Assembly: GCA_947177605.1 (NCBI GenBank)
Contig: CAMWUX010000041.1
Span: forward strand, 1 to 8,298
Length of the DNA: 8,298 bases
Origin: an uncultured Porphyromonadaceae bacterium
GTDB lineage: Bacteria > Bacteroidota > Bacteroidia > Bacteroidales > Muribaculaceae
Direction of reading: 5' to 3'
Shown here: positions 6,195-8,298 of the stretch, piece by piece
How positions within the stretch are numbered: the stretch's first letter is position 1
Layout of the letters: each line of letters begins with the position of its first letter
Notes under the pieces: generated by a model
Told to the model about the DNA's origin: nothing
What the model saw: only the letters and a program-made list of their open reading frames with translations
Database searches by the model: none
Program-made: the position numbers and the translations under genes

Positions 6195-7547
6195 ATGAAC
6201 AGACTGATCAAAACGATATTTCTTGCGTGGCTGCTTATCGCTTCGGCTCCCATGGCCAATGCGCTTACGGGCTCTTGGCGCGGCGAGTTGGTGTTAGGCC
6301 CAAACAAGCTCCCGTTGGTATTCAACTTTTCGGAGGACGGGAGGGGCGTAACACAATGTACGTTTGACTCTCCCAATCAGGGGGCGAAGGGGATCCCGAC
6401 TATGGTGCTGTATTGCTCGGCCGACTCGGTATGGGTAGCCTGCAGCCAGATAGGGGCGTCGTATGGCGGACGTATCGCCGACGGCACTATCACAGGCACA
6501 TTCAGTCAGGGCGGTTACTCTTTTCCTTTGGTGCTGAAGCCTGAGACACCGATAGATGAGCGCAGGCCGCAGACACCTCGCCCGCCATATCCGTATACTA
6601 CGATCGACACCGCCTTCACCGCTCCCGACGGAGCTGTGATGAGTGCTACGCTCACCCTGCCTGCAGATGTGACGAAAGGGACTCGCGTGCCGGCGGTGGT
6701 GATGGTGACGGGGAGCGGGCCGCAGAACCGCGATGAGGAGCTATTCGAGCACAAGCCTTTTGCCGTGATTGCCGACTATCTGGCGCGCAACGGCATTGCC
6801 TCGCTCCGCTACGATGATCGAGGCACGGCTAAATCGGGTGGTGACTTCGCGTCATCGACGATCTATACATTTAAGGATGACGCGGCGGCCGCAATCGGAT
6901 TGTTGCGTTCATTGCCGGAAGTGGGGAGCGTGGGTGTGATCGGCCATTCGGAAGGTGGCACGATAGCTTTCATGCTCGGAGCCGAAGGCGCACCGGACTT
7001 CATAGTGTCGCTCGGAGGAATGGCAGTGTCGGGCAAGGAGACTATTCTGAGCCAGAACGCGCATTCCCTTGCCAGAGCCGGAATCACCGGGGCGGAGCAG
7101 GCGAACTGCCTGCGGTTGCTCGGACTGGTGTTTGACGAGATGGCTGACCAATATCGTCGGGGAGTGTCACAACCGGTGGATGTTGACTCCATCGCGACGG
7201 CTGAAGGGATAGTGGTGAATCCGGCTCTGATGGCATCGCTCAGAGCGTCGCAAGGCTCACGCTCCGACTGGTATGATGCGTTTCTCGGGCTTGACGCGCG
7301 CAGGTATCTGGAGCAGACGAAGTGTCCGGTGCTTGCGGTGAACGGCGGGAAGGACACGCAGGTGTCGCCGGCTAATCTCGATGTGGTGAAGGCTCTCGTG
7401 CCCGAAGCGCAGACGCTTCTGTTGCCCGAACTGAATCACCTTCTCCAGCACGCCACAACGGGCGAGATGGATGAATACGGTGAAATCCGCGAGACCATCT
7501 CGCCCGAAGCGCTTGCCGCTATGGCGGCGTTTATCAAAGGGCTGTAA
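6195..7547 (+). CDS. Secreted alpha/beta hydrolase (serine esterase/peptidase-like)
   Basis: A 450-residue protein with a signal peptide (1-23, ending ANA before LTGSW). Residues 24-120 form a beta-rich N-terminal region beginning GSWRGEL that I cannot assign to a named family. The alpha/beta hydrolase domain (about 135-450) has the oxyanion-region GSGPQNRDE (173-181), RYDDRGTAKS (205-214), the nucleophile elbow GHSEGG with Ser252, the acid Asp387 in NGGKD, and His415 in LNHLL. The catalytic triad is therefore complete. Similar Bacteroidetes proteins are annotated as alpha/beta hydrolases or S9-like enzymes acting in the periplasm; the substrate cannot be told. I chose the ATG at 6195 because the signal peptide starts there. 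The frame extends back to 6102, but that part overlaps the Gly-rich tail of the preceding gene and gives non-native sequence. The 37-bp gap has no clear promoter, so it is probably cotranscribed with the TPM gene. Confidence 0.92.
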   Translation: MNRLIKTIFLAWLLIASAPMANALTGSWRGELVLGPNKLPLVFNFSEDGRGVTQCTFDSPNQGAKGIPTMVLYCSADSVWVACSQIGASYGGRIADGTITGTFSQGGYSFPLVLKPETPIDERRPQTPRPPYPYTTIDTAFTAPDGAVMSATLTLPADVTKGTRVPAVVMVTGSGPQNRDEELFEHKPFAVIADYLARNGIASLRYDDRGTAKSGGDFASSTIYTFKDDAAAAIGLLRSLPEVGSVGVIGHSEGGTIAFMLGAEGAPDFIVSLGGMAVSGKETILSQNAHSLARAGITGAEQANCLRLLGLVFDEMADQYRRGVSQPVDVDSIATAEGIVVNPALMASLRASQGSRSDWYDAFLGLDARRYLEQTKCPVLAVNGGKDTQVSPANLDVVKALVPEAQTLLLPELNHLLQHATTGEMDEYGEIRETISPEALAAMAAFIKGL

Positions 7548-7549
7548 TC

Positions 7550-8298
7550 CTAATATTGGATGAAGACTTTCTGACCATTGATGATGTAGAAGCCGGGTGC
7601 GGGGGTGCCGATGACCCGACGTCCGAGGATGTCGTAGATGTAGCCGTCGCGGGATGTATCGTCGGTAGTGATATTATCTACACCGGCTAATCCGCTTACG
7701 ACTTCAAGGGGAATGTCGATGGCTTGTCCTTCGTAGATGTCCTTCGTGTTGGGGTCGGAGAGGGTCTTCCATGCATTGTGGTATATTACGCGTATGCGTC
7801 CGAAACGTGTGTCGATGTTTTCAGGTACGCTGAACGGATGATCGATGTTCATGACTATGGAGTAATTGGCAGGGGTGTTGGCACCGCTGAAACTTGATCC
7901 ATAGGAGCGGTCGAGGGTGAACTGGCCGTCGCCGTCGAAGTCGGTATATATGTAGGCGATGTTGTAGCGCAGATCCTGACGAACTATGGAGGTGTTGCCG
8001 AGGTCGTTGGCTACGAGGTGGAGTGTGAAGGTGCTTCCGGGCTCGATCTGCAATTCGTTGTCGACGCAGGTGTAGACTGACTCCGGGGAGGCATTCCAAC
8101 TGAAGTCGATATCCGAGAGGGCATCAGTGGTGTAGATCTGCTTTACGTAGGCCTGACCAGATGAGTGCATGGTGCCTCCGGGGGTGAGGTAATGGACGTC
8201 GGGGTCATGGTCGAGCACGTTGACAGAGATATCGTAAGCCACGACTTCGGTGATGTTTTTGGCGTTGGGGCTCAGGAGGCTGATCCATGCGTTCTGGT
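7550..8298 (-). CDS. Secreted protein with GEVED-like domain and C-terminal sorting-type tail (5' end missing)
   Basis: The frame is open from the right edge to the TAG at 7550-7552, giving 248 visible residues. The GTG at 8242 is internal, since the reading continues upstream without a stop (QNAWISLLSPNAKNITEVV). The visible part is beta-rich: a PGSTFTLHL strand, then YTDFDGDGQFT, an Asp-rich loop like those of GEVED-type beta-sandwich domains (usually IDWNxDGxF), then FSVPENIDTRFGRIRV, which also fits that fold. The last 30 residues (YDILGRRV ... GFYIINGQKVFIQY) match the general pattern of Bacteroidetes C-terminal domains used for type IX secretion or a related surface-sorting route. No catalytic domain is visible; the N-terminal part would decide the function. 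It converges on the hydrolase gene with 2 bp between stops. Confidence 0.83.
   Translation of the reverse strand, partial: QNAWISLLSPNAKNITEVVAYDISVNVLDHDPDVHYLTPGGTMHSSGQAYVKQIYTTDALSDIDFSWNASPESVYTCVDNELQIEPGSTFTLHLVANDLGNTSIVRQDLRYNIAYIYTDFDGDGQFTLDRSYGSSFSGANTPANYSIVMNIDHPFSVPENIDTRFGRIRVIYHNAWKTLSDPNTKDIYEGQAIDIPLEVVSGLAGVDNITTDDTSRDGYIYDILGRRVIGTPAPGFYIINGQKVFIQY
7553..7642 (-). other. C-terminal sorting-like tail (type IX secretion type A pattern)
   Basis: This segment encodes YDILGRRV, a short Pro-containing spacer, GFYIINGQKV and a final hydrophobic strand. The layout of 'YDxxGRRV ... GxYIxxGxKV' is characteristic of C-terminal tails on secreted Bacteroidetes proteins. Whether the host has a type IX system cannot be seen here. 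Confidence 0.6.

Noticed and set aside
7515..7528. Perfect 5-bp stem (GCCGC/GCGGC) near the end of the hydrolase gene as a terminator
   Set aside because: It encodes an Ala-rich stretch inside the gene and has no T tract on either strand.
1..8298. CRISPR array, insertion sequence, phage gene, tRNA or rRNA
   Set aside because: I found no regularly spaced direct repeats, terminal inverted repeats, transposase or integrase motifs, or tRNA-like cloverleaf sequence; nearly all bases are accounted for by six genes.

Overview
The window looks like an ordinary chromosomal segment of a Bacteroidales bacterium, perhaps Muribaculaceae or a near relative; the family is an inference. The reasons are: a DNA polymerase I with Bacteroidetes-style sequence and a G+C-rich gene; Bacteroides-type -7 boxes (TAnnTTTG) instead of classical -35/-10 promoters; no strong Shine-Dalgarno sites; a TPR protein with a 'PDSA-LL' opening common in Bacteroides; and a secreted protein ending in a 'YDxxGRRV...GFYIINGQKV' tail typical of the phylum.

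Layout. Positions 1-1028 (minus) hold the N-terminal 342 codons of a TPR-type lipoprotein that runs off the left edge. Directly upstream of it, overlapping by one base, is a long-chain polyprenyl diphosphate synthase (1028-2002, minus). A 110-bp divergent intergenic region (2003-2112) carries promoter-like elements for both directions. Rightward from it run polA (2113-4893), a TPM-domain membrane protein with zinc ribbons and a glycine-rich tail (4901-6157), and a secreted alpha/beta hydrolase (6195-7547). The gaps are 7 and 37 bp, so these three are probably one transcript. A convergent secreted, probably surface-sorted protein (7550-8298, minus, 5' end missing) ends 2 bp from the hydrolase stop. 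Coding density is close to complete; no gene-free stretch exceeds 110 bp.

The genes do not form one visible pathway. The synthase makes the isoprenoid chain for quinones and/or the cell-wall carrier lipid; Pol I does repair and Okazaki-fragment processing; the TPM protein, hydrolase, TPR lipoprotein and terminal protein act in or beyond the envelope. I see no CRISPR array, transposon, phage gene, tRNA, rRNA or defence system. The most notable points are a Pol I whose 3'-5' exonuclease domain is retained but has lost catalytic aspartates, an LF-type possible clamp-binding peptide in its linker, a GTG-started lipoprotein gene coupled to the synthase by TAGTG, start corrections supported by the promoter position, and a TPM protein whose nine-cysteine C-terminal region has uncertain topology.
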